NCBI GenBank assembly: GCA_964630665.1
Contig: CAZVVN010000068.1
Location: forward strand, 1 to 17,354
Source: UBA9619 sp964630665
GTDB lineage: Bacteria; Pseudomonadota; Gammaproteobacteria; Arenicellales; UBA868
Length of the DNA stretch: 17,354 nucleotides
Direction: 5' to 3'
Both the position numbers and the translations under genes were made by a program. This document shows, piece after piece, positions 1-7,314 of the stretch (its first letter is position 1; every line of letters starts with the position of its first letter). Under the pieces are notes generated by a model. That model was not told the origin of the DNA and ran no database searches. It saw nothing but the letters and a program-made list of their open reading frames with translations.

Positions 1-1234
1 ACTTGTAGCCGCGCCGGTACTCGAACTTGTCGACCGCCTTCATCAGGCCGATGTTCCCTTCCTGGATAAGATCGAGAAACTGCAGACCGCGATTGGTGTA
101 TTTTTTGGCGATTGATATGACCAGTCGCAGGTTAGCCTCGACCATTTCTTTCTTTGCGCGCCGGGCTTTTGCCTCACCGATCGACATCCGCTTGTTGACG
201 TCCTTGATTTCAGTGATTGGTATCCCGGCTTGTTGCTCGATGTGTTGCAATTTCCTGCGGATCGACTCCAGATCCTCGGAATGGGCTTTCAGAACATCCT
301 TACTGCCTTCCTTGCCCCGCATAACGCTGCGGATCCAGAACAGCTCTGACTCCCGGCCGACGAATTTGCTGATAAATGTCTTACGGGTTACGCGGGCCTT
401 CTTGATACAGATGTCGGTGACCTGCTTTTCGAGTCGGCGCACATCGTCTACGATGACCCGCATGATCAGCGACAGATAATCAATCTGCTTGGGCGCCAGC
501 CTGATCTCGAGTAGTTCACCAGCCAGTTTCTTCTGGTGTTTCTGCAGTTGCGGGGCACCCAGGCCATAGCGATCCCTGACTCGGACCAGGCTCTTGTATC
601 CCTTGCGTATGCTGTCGAAACGCTCTTTTGCCTCTTCCGGGTCAGGTCCCTGGGGGCCGGTGTTTTCATCATCGTTATCCTGTGGCAGTCCCCCGGGTGG
701 GATCTCCTCTTCCTCGATGTTAGGATCAATGAATCCCACCAGCAGTTCGGGCAGTTTCATTTCCTGGGCTTCGACCAAATCCGCGAGGCGTATCAACTCG
801 GCAATGATGACCGGTGTGCTCGAGATCGCTTCAACGCTCTGTCGAATGCCGTCCTCGATTCGTTTGGCCAGATTGATCTCATCCTGGCGGGTGAGTAGAT
901 CGACCGTGCCCATCTCCCGCATATACATGCGGACCGGGTCGGTCGTACGCCCAAACTCGCTTTCTACCGCGGTGGTCAGTACGGCTTCAGCCTCCTCGAC
1001 CACCTCCTCATCATCGGTGTTCGCGGTCTTCAGCAGCAGGGAATCGGGATCGGGGGCGCTGTCGAAGACCTCGATGCCCATGTCGTTTATCATGTTGACG
1101 ACCGTTTCGATCTGGTCGGTGTCGTTCATGTCTTCGGGAAGATGATCATTGATCTCCCGGTAGGTCAGGAATCCCTGCTCTTTTCCCTTGATGATCAGAC
1201 GCTTGAGTTCAGATTGCTGGCTCTGAGGATCCAT
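1..1234 (-). CDS. rpoD: RNA polymerase primary sigma factor RpoD (sigma-70), N-terminal 411 residues, cut by window edge
   Basis: Housekeeping sigma factor that directs core RNA polymerase to -35/-10 promoters. The protein starts MDPQSQQSELKRLIIKGKEQ, typical of region 1.1. Residues about 95-130 (RTTDPVRMYMREMGTVDLLT) are region 1.2. A long acidic non-conserved insert follows (EEEEIPPGG and DNDDENTG), as in gammaproteobacterial RpoD. The last visible part is region 2.1-2.2 (EANLRLVISIAKKYTNRGLQ, DLIQEGNIGLMKAVDKFEYR); the sequence ends at RRGYK, just before the -10 recognition helix. Regions 2.3-4.2 lie outside the window. The ATG is preceded by GGAGT (1244-1248 on the minus strand) at about 9 bases. 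It lies 92 bases downstream of dnaG on the same strand, the usual macromolecular synthesis operon order. Family and start are certain. Confidence 0.97.
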   Translation of the reverse strand, partial: MDPQSQQSELKRLIIKGKEQGFLTYREINDHLPEDMNDTDQIETVVNMINDMGIEVFDSAPDPDSLLLKTANTDDEEVVEEAEAVLTTAVESEFGRTTDPVRMYMREMGTVDLLTRQDEINLAKRIEDGIRQSVEAISSTPVIIAELIRLADLVEAQEMKLPELLVGFIDPNIEEEEIPPGGLPQDNDDENTGPQGPDPEEAKERFDSIRKGYKSLVRVRDRYGLGAPQLQKHQKKLAGELLEIRLAPKQIDYLSLIMRVIVDDVRRLEKQVTDICIKKARVTRKTFISKFVGRESELFWIRSVMRGKEGSKDVLKAHSEDLESIRRKLQHIEQQAGIPITEIKDVNKRMSIGEAKARRAKKEMVEANLRLVISIAKKYTNRGLQFLDLIQEGNIGLMKAVDKFEYRRGYK

Positions 1235-1291
1235 AAAATAGATACTCCGGAAGGATAATACGAGTGTGAAACAACGATGCCCAACCGCGCG

Positions 1292-1300
1292 ATTATATCA
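1292..1300 (-). promoter_or_regulatory. Extended -10 promoter ahead of rpoD
   Basis: On the minus strand the gap between dnaG and rpoD reads TGATATAAT, a perfect extended -10 element (TGnTATAAT). No convincing -35 hexamer is seen at 16-18 bases upstream, which is normal for extended -10 promoters. Transcription would start near 1285, giving a leader of about 50 bases. E. coli also has promoters that express rpoD separately from the rest of the operon. The match is direct; activity is inferred. Confidence 0.5.
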
Positions 1301-1326
1301 CATAATGGCCGAATCCGGCTCTGAAA

Positions 1327-3087
1327 TCAGCTGCTTGAGTCCCCGGAGCGCAGTTGTTCGCGTTTCCGGTAGAGCTCTGCCAGCCGGGTCTTGTCCGCAT
1401 CGGTGAGACCTTTTTCAGATGCCTGACTCAGCAATTGCTCGATAGAACCGGCTAGCGCCTGGACCTCCAGGGTGGCCATAGTTTCAGAAAAGTATGTCGC
1501 CACTTTCTCCTCCTCCAGAAGATGGTCCCGTGCGGCCAGTTTTTCAAGGGTTGATAGCCGATCGTCTTCCCGAAATCGTTCAATCAGCCCCCCGGTTGTT
1601 ATCTGCGGGGTCTCGCGCACGATGCGATGCAGTTGGGTGAGCAGCTGGATACCCGGATCCCCTTCAATTTGAGTCACCGGACCAGGCAGGTCCAGACGCT
1701 TGCCGAGGTCCGGATGCTGCAGCAGAAGGCTGATCGCCGTGGCGACCGGCGACAGTCTCTTGCTGGACTTGGCGGCACCCAGTCGCGCTGGCTTCGCGGG
1801 TGAGCCTGCCGATGGCAGGATCCTGCGGGACGTCACCCCGCTCAATTCCGCCAGGCGCTGTTGCATGAGATCAAACAAAGGGCCTTCCGGAATTCTGGAT
1901 AACAGAGGGCGTGCTAGTTCCACCAACCGGGCCTTGCCATCTATACGGCTCATGTCGGTACGGGTCAGCAGGGTATCGAAGAGAAAATCGGGTAGCGGGG
2001 TCGCTGCGCCAATCATCGACCGCAGTGCCTCTGCGCCACTCTGGCGGACCACCGAGTCGGGGTCTTCACCATCGGGCAGAAACAAGAAACTTACCTGTCG
2101 TCCGCCGTCCATCAGCGGCAGCGCAGTTTCCAGGGCTCGCCAGGCCGCGTCACGACCGGCACGGTCACCATCAAAGCAAAATACTACGGCGGGAGCAAGG
2201 CGGAACAGGCGCTGTAGGTGCGCCGCTGTGGTTGCCGTTCCGAGTGTCGCCACTGCATTGTCAATGCCGTGCTGGGCAAGGGCAACCACATCCATGTAAC
2301 CCTCTACGACCAGTGCCACCTGTTGTTGTGCGATCGCTGATCTGGCTCGGTGCAGGTTGTAAAGTTCAGAACCCTTATGGAAGACCGGTGTTTCAGGCGA
2401 ATTCAGGTACTTGGGTTCACCACCGTCAAGTACACGGCCACCGAAAGCGACGACCCGGCCTTTGCTGTCGTGGATCGGAAAGATCACCCGGGCACGGAAC
2501 CGGTCATAGTGGCCACCCGACTCACGGCGTGCGATCAGCCCCGCATTGACCATCAGGGCCAGTTTCTCGTCTCCGTCTGCTATCGATAACAGGTTGTCCC
2601 AGCCGGAAGGGGCATAGCCCAGCTCGAACTCAGCAGCGATTTCCCCGGTCAAGCCGCGCTGTTTAAGATAGGCAATGGCCGTCGGCCCATCCGGGTGCGA
2701 TCGTAGTTGCTCTTTGAAATAACGGCTGGCCTGTCCCAGCACTTCCAGCAACGGCAATGCAGGGTTGTCGCCAGAGCGCGGTGTGCCACTGTCCGGTACT
2801 TCCAGACCGGCTGTGCCCGCCAGTTCTTCGATCGCCTCAGGAAAACTCAGGTGGTCGAATTCCATCAGGAAAGTGATGGCGGTGCCGCTCACACCGCAGC
2901 CGAAGCAATGATAAAATTGCTTGGTCTGGCTAACGGTAAAGGATGGTGTTTTCTCGTTGTGAAAAGGACAACACGCCTTGAAGTCTTTGCCGGCTTTTTT
3001 CAGAGGCACACGGCGATCGATCACTTCGACCACGTCCAGCCGGGCAAGCAGTTCATCGATAAACTCTCTGGGTATTCTGCCGCGCAT
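1327..3087 (-). CDS. dnaG: DNA primase DnaG
   Basis: Makes RNA primers for replication and binds the replicative helicase through its C-terminus. With the ATG at 3087 the protein is 586 residues, close to E. coli DnaG. The CHC2 zinc finger has C40, H43, C61 and C64, the same numbers as in E. coli. The RNA polymerase/TOPRIM core shows VEGYMDVVAL with the catalytic glutamate near residue 262, FDGDRAG (about 305-311) and PDGEDPDSVV (about 338-347). The final 150 or so residues are the less conserved helicase-binding domain. A GTG one codon upstream (3088-3090) is also possible, but GAGG lies 7 bases before the ATG and only 4 before the GTG, and family members begin M-x-GRIP. It is followed by rpoD; upstream on its own strand, yqeY and rpsU are separated from it by ctaA. 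Confidence 0.97.
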   Translation of the reverse strand: MRGRIPREFIDELLARLDVVEVIDRRVPLKKAGKDFKACCPFHNEKTPSFTVSQTKQFYHCFGCGVSGTAITFLMEFDHLSFPEAIEELAGTAGLEVPDSGTPRSGDNPALPLLEVLGQASRYFKEQLRSHPDGPTAIAYLKQRGLTGEIAAEFELGYAPSGWDNLLSIADGDEKLALMVNAGLIARRESGGHYDRFRARVIFPIHDSKGRVVAFGGRVLDGGEPKYLNSPETPVFHKGSELYNLHRARSAIAQQQVALVVEGYMDVVALAQHGIDNAVATLGTATTAAHLQRLFRLAPAVVFCFDGDRAGRDAAWRALETALPLMDGGRQVSFLFLPDGEDPDSVVRQSGAEALRSMIGAATPLPDFLFDTLLTRTDMSRIDGKARLVELARPLLSRIPEGPLFDLMQQRLAELSGVTSRRILPSAGSPAKPARLGAAKSSKRLSPVATAISLLLQHPDLGKRLDLPGPVTQIEGDPGIQLLTQLHRIVRETPQITTGGLIERFREDDRLSTLEKLAARDHLLEEEKVATYFSETMATLEVQALAGSIEQLLSQASEKGLTDADKTRLAELYRKREQLRSGDSSS

Positions 3088-3158
3088 CACTTGTCCTCGG
3101 CCCGCTGGCCGTCGATATTAGCATTAGGAAGTTGAAACGAATGGCGTTTTACTATGTC

Positions 3159-3188
3159 GGCACAGGGCTCCAGCCCCGGAGCCGTGCC
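3159..3188. other. Strong bulged hairpin in the dnaG/ctaA divergent gap
   Basis: GGCAC and GGCTCC pair with GGAGCC and GTGCC, giving 11 base pairs with a 2-base bulge (AG) and a 6-base loop. It lies about 70 bases before the dnaG start on one strand and about 54 before the ctaA start on the other. Neither side has a T-run, so it is not a classical intrinsic terminator. It could be a leader structure, processing site or protein-binding dyad. E. coli has a terminator in the same operon upstream of dnaG; whether this is an equivalent is a guess. Confidence 0.4.
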
Positions 3189-3241
3189 AAGCATCCAGCA
3201 AGCCGAAATGTCTCTCTGGAACCGCATCAGAGAGGACTGTT

Positions 3242-4297
3242 TTGACCAGTCGGCTTGACAGTACCAAAAGCACGGATAACCGAGTCGTCGGCCGGTGGCT
3301 GCTCCTTTGTTGTGCCCTGGTGTTCGCGATGGTGGTGCTCGGGGGGGTCACACGCTTGACCGGGTCTGGCCTGTCGATGGTCCGCTGGCAGCCTCTCAGT
3401 GGCGTGATTCCACCAATCAGCACTAAGGCCTGGGAAGTCGAGTTCCAGCATTATCAAACCTCACCGGAATTCAAGAAAATCAATCGGCATCTGTTGCTCG
3501 ATGAATTCAAGACCATCTTTTACTTTGAATACGCTCACCGGATGCTGGGCCGGATGATTGGCCTCGCATTCTTGCTGCCGCTTCTCTACCTGATTTGGCG
3601 AGGGCGAATACGCCGCCAACTTGTACCCAGACTGGTCGTGTTGTTTATCCTCGGTGGTCTGCAGGGCCTGCTCGGCTGGTACATGGTCAAGAGTGGCCTG
3701 GTGGATATCCCACGGGTCAGCCCTTACCGACTCACTGCCCATCTGGCCGCCGCGGTCGCCATTTACGGCTACATGTTCTGGGTGGCGCTGGACCTGCTGC
3801 ACAACAGGACTTCGGAACCTGGAGTATCTCGGGTTGCCGGCATGGCCAGCGTGGCTGCGTTCATGGTTCTTGTGACCATGTTATCAGGCGGGTTTGTTGC
3901 GGGCCTGAAAGCCGGGCATGCGTTTAACAGCTTTCCCCTGATGGCGGGAAATTGGTTACCCCCGGGATACCTGGCGGCCGAACCCGCCTGGCGGAATTTC
4001 TTTGAGACCATTCCAACGGTTCAGTTCAACCACCGGTGGCTGGCCATCGCGACCTTTATTGTGGTGCTGGTGTTCGTAGCCAGAGGCTGGCAGGACGCAA
4101 CACTCGCTCGGTACCGAAGGGTCCTGGCACTATTTGCTGGGGTGGCCTCAGTGCAGGTGGTGCTCGGTATCTCGACTTTACTACTGCATGTGCCAGTGAT
4201 TCTCGGTGCGGTTCATCAGGGGTGTGCCCTGGTGCTATTTACTGTCGCGCTCTACCTGGCGTTCGTCAGCCGGCATACAGCGGCGGGTGAAACTTGA
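3242..4297 (+). CDS. ctaA: Heme A synthase, COX15/CtaA family
   Basis: Membrane enzyme that oxidises the C8 methyl of heme O to the formyl group of heme A for aa3-type cytochrome oxidase. It is 351 residues, the usual length of proteobacterial COX15-type proteins. About eight hydrophobic segments are visible, the first near 18-35. Family motifs include GGVTRLTGSGLSM (about 34-46) and the candidate heme-ligand histidines H99 (FEYAHR), H167 (RLTAHL), H264 (FNHRW) and H325 (AVHQG). The proposed start is TTG, with AGAGG 6 bases upstream; the next ATG in frame falls inside the first membrane segment. No oxidase subunit, cyoE/ctaB or other heme gene is adjacent. It sits on the opposite strand inside an otherwise minus-strand rpsU-yqeY-dnaG-rpoD cluster and ends 31 bases from convergent yqeY. 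Confidence 0.92.
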   Translation: MTSRLDSTKSTDNRVVGRWLLLCCALVFAMVVLGGVTRLTGSGLSMVRWQPLSGVIPPISTKAWEVEFQHYQTSPEFKKINRHLLLDEFKTIFYFEYAHRMLGRMIGLAFLLPLLYLIWRGRIRRQLVPRLVVLFILGGLQGLLGWYMVKSGLVDIPRVSPYRLTAHLAAAVAIYGYMFWVALDLLHNRTSEPGVSRVAGMASVAAFMVLVTMLSGGFVAGLKAGHAFNSFPLMAGNWLPPGYLAAEPAWRNFFETIPTVQFNHRWLAIATFIVVLVFVARGWQDATLARYRRVLALFAGVASVQVVLGISTLLLHVPVILGAVHQGCALVLFTVALYLAFVSRHTAAGET

Positions 4298-4328
4298 ACT
4301 CGAAACGGGGCAGAAGGGTCGATGTGGG

Positions 4329-4775
4329 TCAGGCACTGAGCCGCTGTTTGACGGCGCTGCTGACCGATCCCATGTCGGCGCGACCCTGGATTCTGGGCCT
4401 CAGCCAGCCCATGACTTTGCCCATGTCGCGCTGGGAGTCAGCCCCAGTCTCGCCCATGGCCTGATCGAGCAGTTGCTCGATCTCTGATTCATCGAGTTGT
4501 TTCGGTAGATAGACCTCCAGAACCTTGAGGGTCTTAGTTTCGCTGTCGACCAGATCGGACCGTTTACCCCGCTCGAACTGTTCGATGGCATCGCGGCCCT
4601 GCTTGATCATCTTCTGAACAATCGCAAGAACACCATCATCGTCCAGCTCAATTCGCTCATCGACTTCGCGCCGCTGGATCGCGGCGCGCAATAGCCGAAC
4701 AGCCTCAAGCCGCGGCTGGTCCTTGGCGCGCATGGCCTCCTTCATATCGGCGATGATGCGGGCTTGCAACGACAT
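4329..4775 (-). CDS. yqeY: GatB/YqeY domain protein
   Basis: Small cytosolic protein of 148 residues sharing the YqeY/tail domain of the GatB amidotransferase subunit. Its molecular role is not settled. Family features are the N-terminal SLQARIIADMKEAMRAKDQ, LRLLRAAI-type helix (here VRLLRAAIQRREVD), the central KMIKQGRDAIEQFERGKRSD, and EVYLPKQLDESEIEQLL. The C-terminus has the usual MGKVMGWLRPRIQGRADMG. It follows rpsU by 40 bases on the same strand, a common arrangement in gammaproteobacteria, so the two are probably co-transcribed. It may be translation-linked by association with tRNA-dependent amidation, but that is inference from the shared domain only. Confidence 0.95.
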   Translation of the reverse strand: MSLQARIIADMKEAMRAKDQPRLEAVRLLRAAIQRREVDERIELDDDGVLAIVQKMIKQGRDAIEQFERGKRSDLVDSETKTLKVLEVYLPKQLDESEIEQLLDQAMGETGADSQRDMGKVMGWLRPRIQGRADMGSVSSAVKQRLSA

Positions 4776-4815
4776 GGTGAACTGACAGCGAATTGACGAA
4801 GTGCGGAATTACGGC

Positions 4816-5031
4816 TCAGAAGTGGCGGGCTCTTCTGGGGTCCTGGCGGCTCACTCGCTTTTTTTCGCGTTTGACTGCGGCGGCTCCGGCGCGTTTGCGT
4901 ACCGTGGTGGGTTTTTCGTAATACTCACGGCGGCGCGACTCGGTGAACACACCGGCTTTCTCACAGGCTCGGCGGAAACGACGCAGAATCACGTCGAAAG
5001 GCTCGTCCTGTCTGACCTTCACATGGGGCAT
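4816..5031 (-). CDS. rpsU: 30S ribosomal protein S21
   Basis: Small basic ribosomal protein needed for efficient initiation on the 30S subunit. The 71-residue product matches the gammaproteobacterial family along its whole length: MPHVKVRQDEPFDVILRRFR, then CEKAGVFTESRRREYYEKPT and a lysine/arginine-rich tail ending RRARHF. Length equals that of E. coli S21. It is the first gene of the minus-strand macromolecular synthesis cluster and is divergent from tsaD, the classical arrangement. AGGA lies about 11 bases before the ATG, a slightly long spacing. Confidence 0.97.
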   Translation of the reverse strand: MPHVKVRQDEPFDVILRRFRRACEKAGVFTESRRREYYEKPTTVRKRAGAAAVKREKKRVSRQDPRRARHF

Positions 5032-5074
5032 AGGCTGGGGATTCCTGACCTGTAATAGGCAAAAAGGGCCGGCA

Positions 5075-5080
5075 ATTCTA
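5075..5080 (-). promoter_or_regulatory. Candidate -10 box for rpsU
   Basis: TAGAAT on the minus strand, followed by a GC-rich discriminator, would start transcription near 5068 and leave a leader of about 37 bases before rpsU. GC-rich discriminators are typical of ribosomal-protein promoters under stringent control. The -35 region at the expected spacing is poor, so this is tentative. Confidence 0.3.
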
Positions 5081-5135
5081 CCCTCTGGCGGAGTGGAAGT
5101 ACATCACTGGCCGCGCTGGGGCTTTTCTCGGTTCC

Positions 5136-5169
5136 GGTCCGGGGATGGTCACGGTCCCGGACCTATAAT
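5136..5169 (+). promoter_or_regulatory. Inverted repeat abutting a perfect TATAAT ahead of tsaD
   Basis: GGTCCGGG (5136-5143) and CCCGGACC (5156-5163) form a perfect 8-base inverted repeat with a 12-base spacer. It directly touches a consensus -10 box TATAAT at 5164-5169. The expected -35 position falls inside the repeat and has no TTGACA-like hexamer. A start near 5176 would leave about 89 bases before tsaD. The dyad could be an operator covering the -35 region, or a stem in a long rpsU transcript on the other strand. Confidence 0.4.
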
Positions 5170-5264
5170 CAGCACCGTCTGCAGCGACGCCTTAAGCGTT
5201 CAACCGTATCAGACCGAAACCAAACAGGAGATGGAGAAAACGGGTAAATGATAGGCCAGCACGT

Positions 5265-6281
5265 ATGAAGGTTCTCGGCATTGAGACTTCCTGTGACGAC
5301 ACGGCTGCCGCGATTTACGATTCTGAAGGCGGCCTTGAGGCTCATTTACTGGCCTCGCAGGTGGAACGCCATCGCCCCTACGGGGGGGTCGTGCCCGAGC
5401 TCGCCGCCCGGGATCATGTGCGTGCGCTCATGCCGCTCGTTGATCAGGTCATGACTGATGCCCGGGCGGAACGGGCTGCTATCGATGGGGTAGCCTACAC
5501 AGCCGGCCCGGGCCTTGCCGGTGCCCTGTTGGTGGGGGCCTCTCTAGGTCGCAGTCTGGCGTGGGCGCTCGACGTTCCGGCCGCTGGGGTCCACCACATG
5601 GAGGGTCACCTGCTGGCGCCCATGCTGGAGAATGATCCGCCCAGATTCCCCTTCGTAGCGTTGCTGGTTTCCGGTGGGCACACCCTGCTGGTCGACGTTC
5701 GGGCAATCGGGCAGTACAGTTTGTTGGGCACGACGCTGGACGATGCAGTGGGTGAGGCTTTCGACAAGACCGCCAAGCTGCTGGGCTTGACCTATCCTGG
5801 TGGGCCGGCGATCGCCGCAGCTGCACAGGGCGGGGAACCGGGTCGCTTCAGGTTTCCACGGCCAATGACCGACCGGCCCGGGCTGGATTTCAGTTTCAGT
5901 GGGCTGAAGACCTTCACCCGAAACTCGATCCCGAAGGGTGCGCTTGATGAGCAGACCGTGGCGGATATTGCGTTGGCTTTTCAGGATGCTGCAGTCGACA
6001 CTCTGATGATCAAATGTGCCCGGGCCATGGCGGCGGCAGGCCGCCAGAGGCTGGTGGTCGCCGGTGGTGTCGGTGCAAACTGTGAACTGCGTCGTCGTCT
6101 GCGGGGCCTGGGTGATGAGCGTAATTTTCGGGTCTACTATCCGCGGCCTGAGTTCTGCACCGACAATGCGGCTATGATCGCCTATGCAGGCTGGGCCCGT
6201 CTGAGAGGCGGGCAAAGCGATGACTTGGCCTTTTCGGTGCGGCCACGATGGCCGTTGACCGAACTGTCACCGGTCGACTGA
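5265..6281 (+). CDS. tsaD: tRNA N6-adenosine threonylcarbamoyltransferase TsaD
   Basis: Transfers the threonylcarbamoyl group to A37 of ANN-decoding tRNAs (t6A), acting with TsaB, TsaE and TsaC; none of those genes is in the window. It is 338 residues, the usual family length. The ASKHA-fold signature begins MKVLGIETSCDDTAAAIYDS. The metal-binding HMEGH lies at 111-115, SGGHT near 136-140, and the C-terminal GGVGANCELRR and CTDNAAMIAYAG are as expected. It is divergent from rpsU, as in E. coli and Pseudomonas. The ribosome binding site is weak (only AGG about 9 bases upstream), but the start agrees with the family. It ends 8 bases from convergent plsY. Confidence 0.97.
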   Translation: MKVLGIETSCDDTAAAIYDSEGGLEAHLLASQVERHRPYGGVVPELAARDHVRALMPLVDQVMTDARAERAAIDGVAYTAGPGLAGALLVGASLGRSLAWALDVPAAGVHHMEGHLLAPMLENDPPRFPFVALLVSGGHTLLVDVRAIGQYSLLGTTLDDAVGEAFDKTAKLLGLTYPGGPAIAAAAQGGEPGRFRFPRPMTDRPGLDFSFSGLKTFTRNSIPKGALDEQTVADIALAFQDAAVDTLMIKCARAMAAAGRQRLVVAGGVGANCELRRRLRGLGDERNFRVYYPRPEFCTDNAAMIAYAGWARLRGGQSDDLAFSVRPRWPLTELSPVD

Positions 6282-6289
6282 AACGTTGT

Positions 6290-6880
6290 TCAGCTCTTTT
6301 TGCCGATTCTTGATTCCGTACCAGCGATGAGCCGGCTGATGTTCTGGCGATGGCGCAGGAAAAGCAAGAAAGCGAGCGCCACTCCCAGCACCACGTATAG
6401 CCATTCACCAGACAGCCACCAGGCATAGAACGGTGTTGCTGTTGCTGCGGTCAGAGCGGCCAGGGAGGAGTAGCGGAAAACCAATGCAACCACCAGCCAG
6501 GTGCCGGCCAGTAATCCTCCCAGTTGCCAGTCAAGCGCTGCTAGAACGCCAAGGGCTGTGGCTACCCCTTTGCCACCTTCAAACCGGAAAAAGACCGGGA
6601 ACAGGTGGCCCAGGAAAGCACCGAACGCAGCCAGTGCTGAAACCAAGGGGTCATCGAGCAGCCAGCGGGCCGCTATAACAGGGATAACGCCTTTGGCTAC
6701 GTCGCCGGCCAGTGCGAGCGCAGCACCGGTCTTGCTGCCGAGCCGCAGCACGTTGGTGGCACCGGGGTTGTGGGACCCCTCGGTACGGGGATCCGGCAGC
6801 CCCATCAGCCGGGAGACCAGGATGGCGCTTGAGACAGATCCGATCAGATAGGCGGCAAGCGGTAACAACAGGTAAAGCAT
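6290..6880 (-). CDS. plsY: Glycerol-3-phosphate acyltransferase PlsY
   Basis: Inner-membrane enzyme that acylates glycerol-3-phosphate from acyl-phosphate (made by PlsX, not in this window), the first step of phospholipid synthesis. The 196-residue protein has five or so hydrophobic segments and the three family motifs: AYLIGSVSSAILVSR near the N-terminus, GSHNPGATNVLRL near 35-47, and FRFEGGKGVATALG near 98-111. It is convergent with tsaD and divergent from folB, the conserved gammaproteobacterial position. No clear Shine-Dalgarno sequence precedes the ATG, but the start fits the first membrane segment. Confidence 0.96.
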   Translation of the reverse strand: MLYLLLPLAAYLIGSVSSAILVSRLMGLPDPRTEGSHNPGATNVLRLGSKTGAALALAGDVAKGVIPVIAARWLLDDPLVSALAAFGAFLGHLFPVFFRFEGGKGVATALGVLAALDWQLGGLLAGTWLVVALVFRYSSLAALTAATATPFYAWWLSGEWLYVVLGVALAFLLFLRHRQNISRLIAGTESRIGKKS

Positions 6881-6922
6881 GGCGTATCGTCGTTGGCGCA
6901 GTTTGAGACCAAGGTCGGTCAG

Positions 6923-6928
6923 TATAAT
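6923..6928 (+). promoter_or_regulatory. Consensus -10 box for folB-folK
   Basis: A perfect TATAAT. The nearest -35-like hexamer, TTGAGA at 6903-6908, is 14 bases away, shorter than the usual 16-18. Transcription would begin near 6935, downstream of an upstream in-frame GTG at 6934. That favours the GTG at 6961 as the folB start. Confidence 0.4.
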
Positions 6929-6960
6929 CTGAGGTGCAGCGAATTCAGCAGGAAAGCGTG

Positions 6961-7314
6961 GTGGATATTATTTTTTTGCACGATCTGGAAGTGGAGTGCG
7001 TCATCGGTGTCTGGGAATGGGAACGGCGTATCACCCAGAAGGTCATCATCGACCTCGACATGGGCTGGGACATCGGCCCGCCTGCAGCCAGCGACGACCT
7101 GAAAGATACACTCAGCTACAAGGACGTCGCCAAGCGGGTCACGGCCTTTGTTCAGGAAGCCCAGGCCAACCTGGTTGAGCACCTCGCTCAGGGCATAGCA
7201 GATATTCTCCTTGGTGAATTCGCTGTGCAGTGGTGCAGGGTGCGTGTGAATAAACGCGGTGCGGTAACCGGGGCCAGAGATGTCGGGGTGGTCATCGAGC
7301 GGGGAACGCACTGA
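6961..7314 (+). CDS. folB: Dihydroneopterin aldolase FolB
   Basis: Cleaves dihydroneopterin to 6-hydroxymethyl-dihydropterin and glycolaldehyde in folate synthesis. With GTG at 6961 it is 117 residues, matching the family length. It begins MDIIFLHDLEVECVIGVWEW; the GVWEWER segment is the family signature around the pterin site, and DTLSYKDVAKRV and LVEHLAQGIAD supply the tyrosine and active-site glutamate regions. AGGAA lies 6 bases before this GTG. Other GTGs at 6934 and 6958 are poorer: the first lies before the predicted transcript start, the second is only 3 bases from AGGAA. The stop codon directly abuts the folK ATG, so the two genes form one unit. Confidence 0.94.
   Translation: MDIIFLHDLEVECVIGVWEWERRITQKVIIDLDMGWDIGPPAASDDLKDTLSYKDVAKRVTAFVQEAQANLVEHLAQGIADILLGEFAVQWCRVRVNKRGAVTGARDVGVVIERGTH

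Noticed and set aside
594..1145. A serine-rich 183-codon open frame on the plus strand
   Set aside because: Antisense to rpoD. The serine and arginine richness is what an antisense reading of acidic RpoD codons gives.
1700..2549. Two overlapping plus-strand frames of about 200 codons
   Set aside because: Both are antisense to dnaG, which matches its family along its full length.
5230..5250. Six-codon frame (ATG at 5230) ahead of tsaD as a leader peptide
   Set aside because: No usable ribosome binding site at a proper distance and no regulatory codon pattern such as repeated residues.
5544..6215. A 223-codon open frame on the minus strand
   Set aside because: Antisense to tsaD and without recognisable motifs; a product of GC-rich codon structure.
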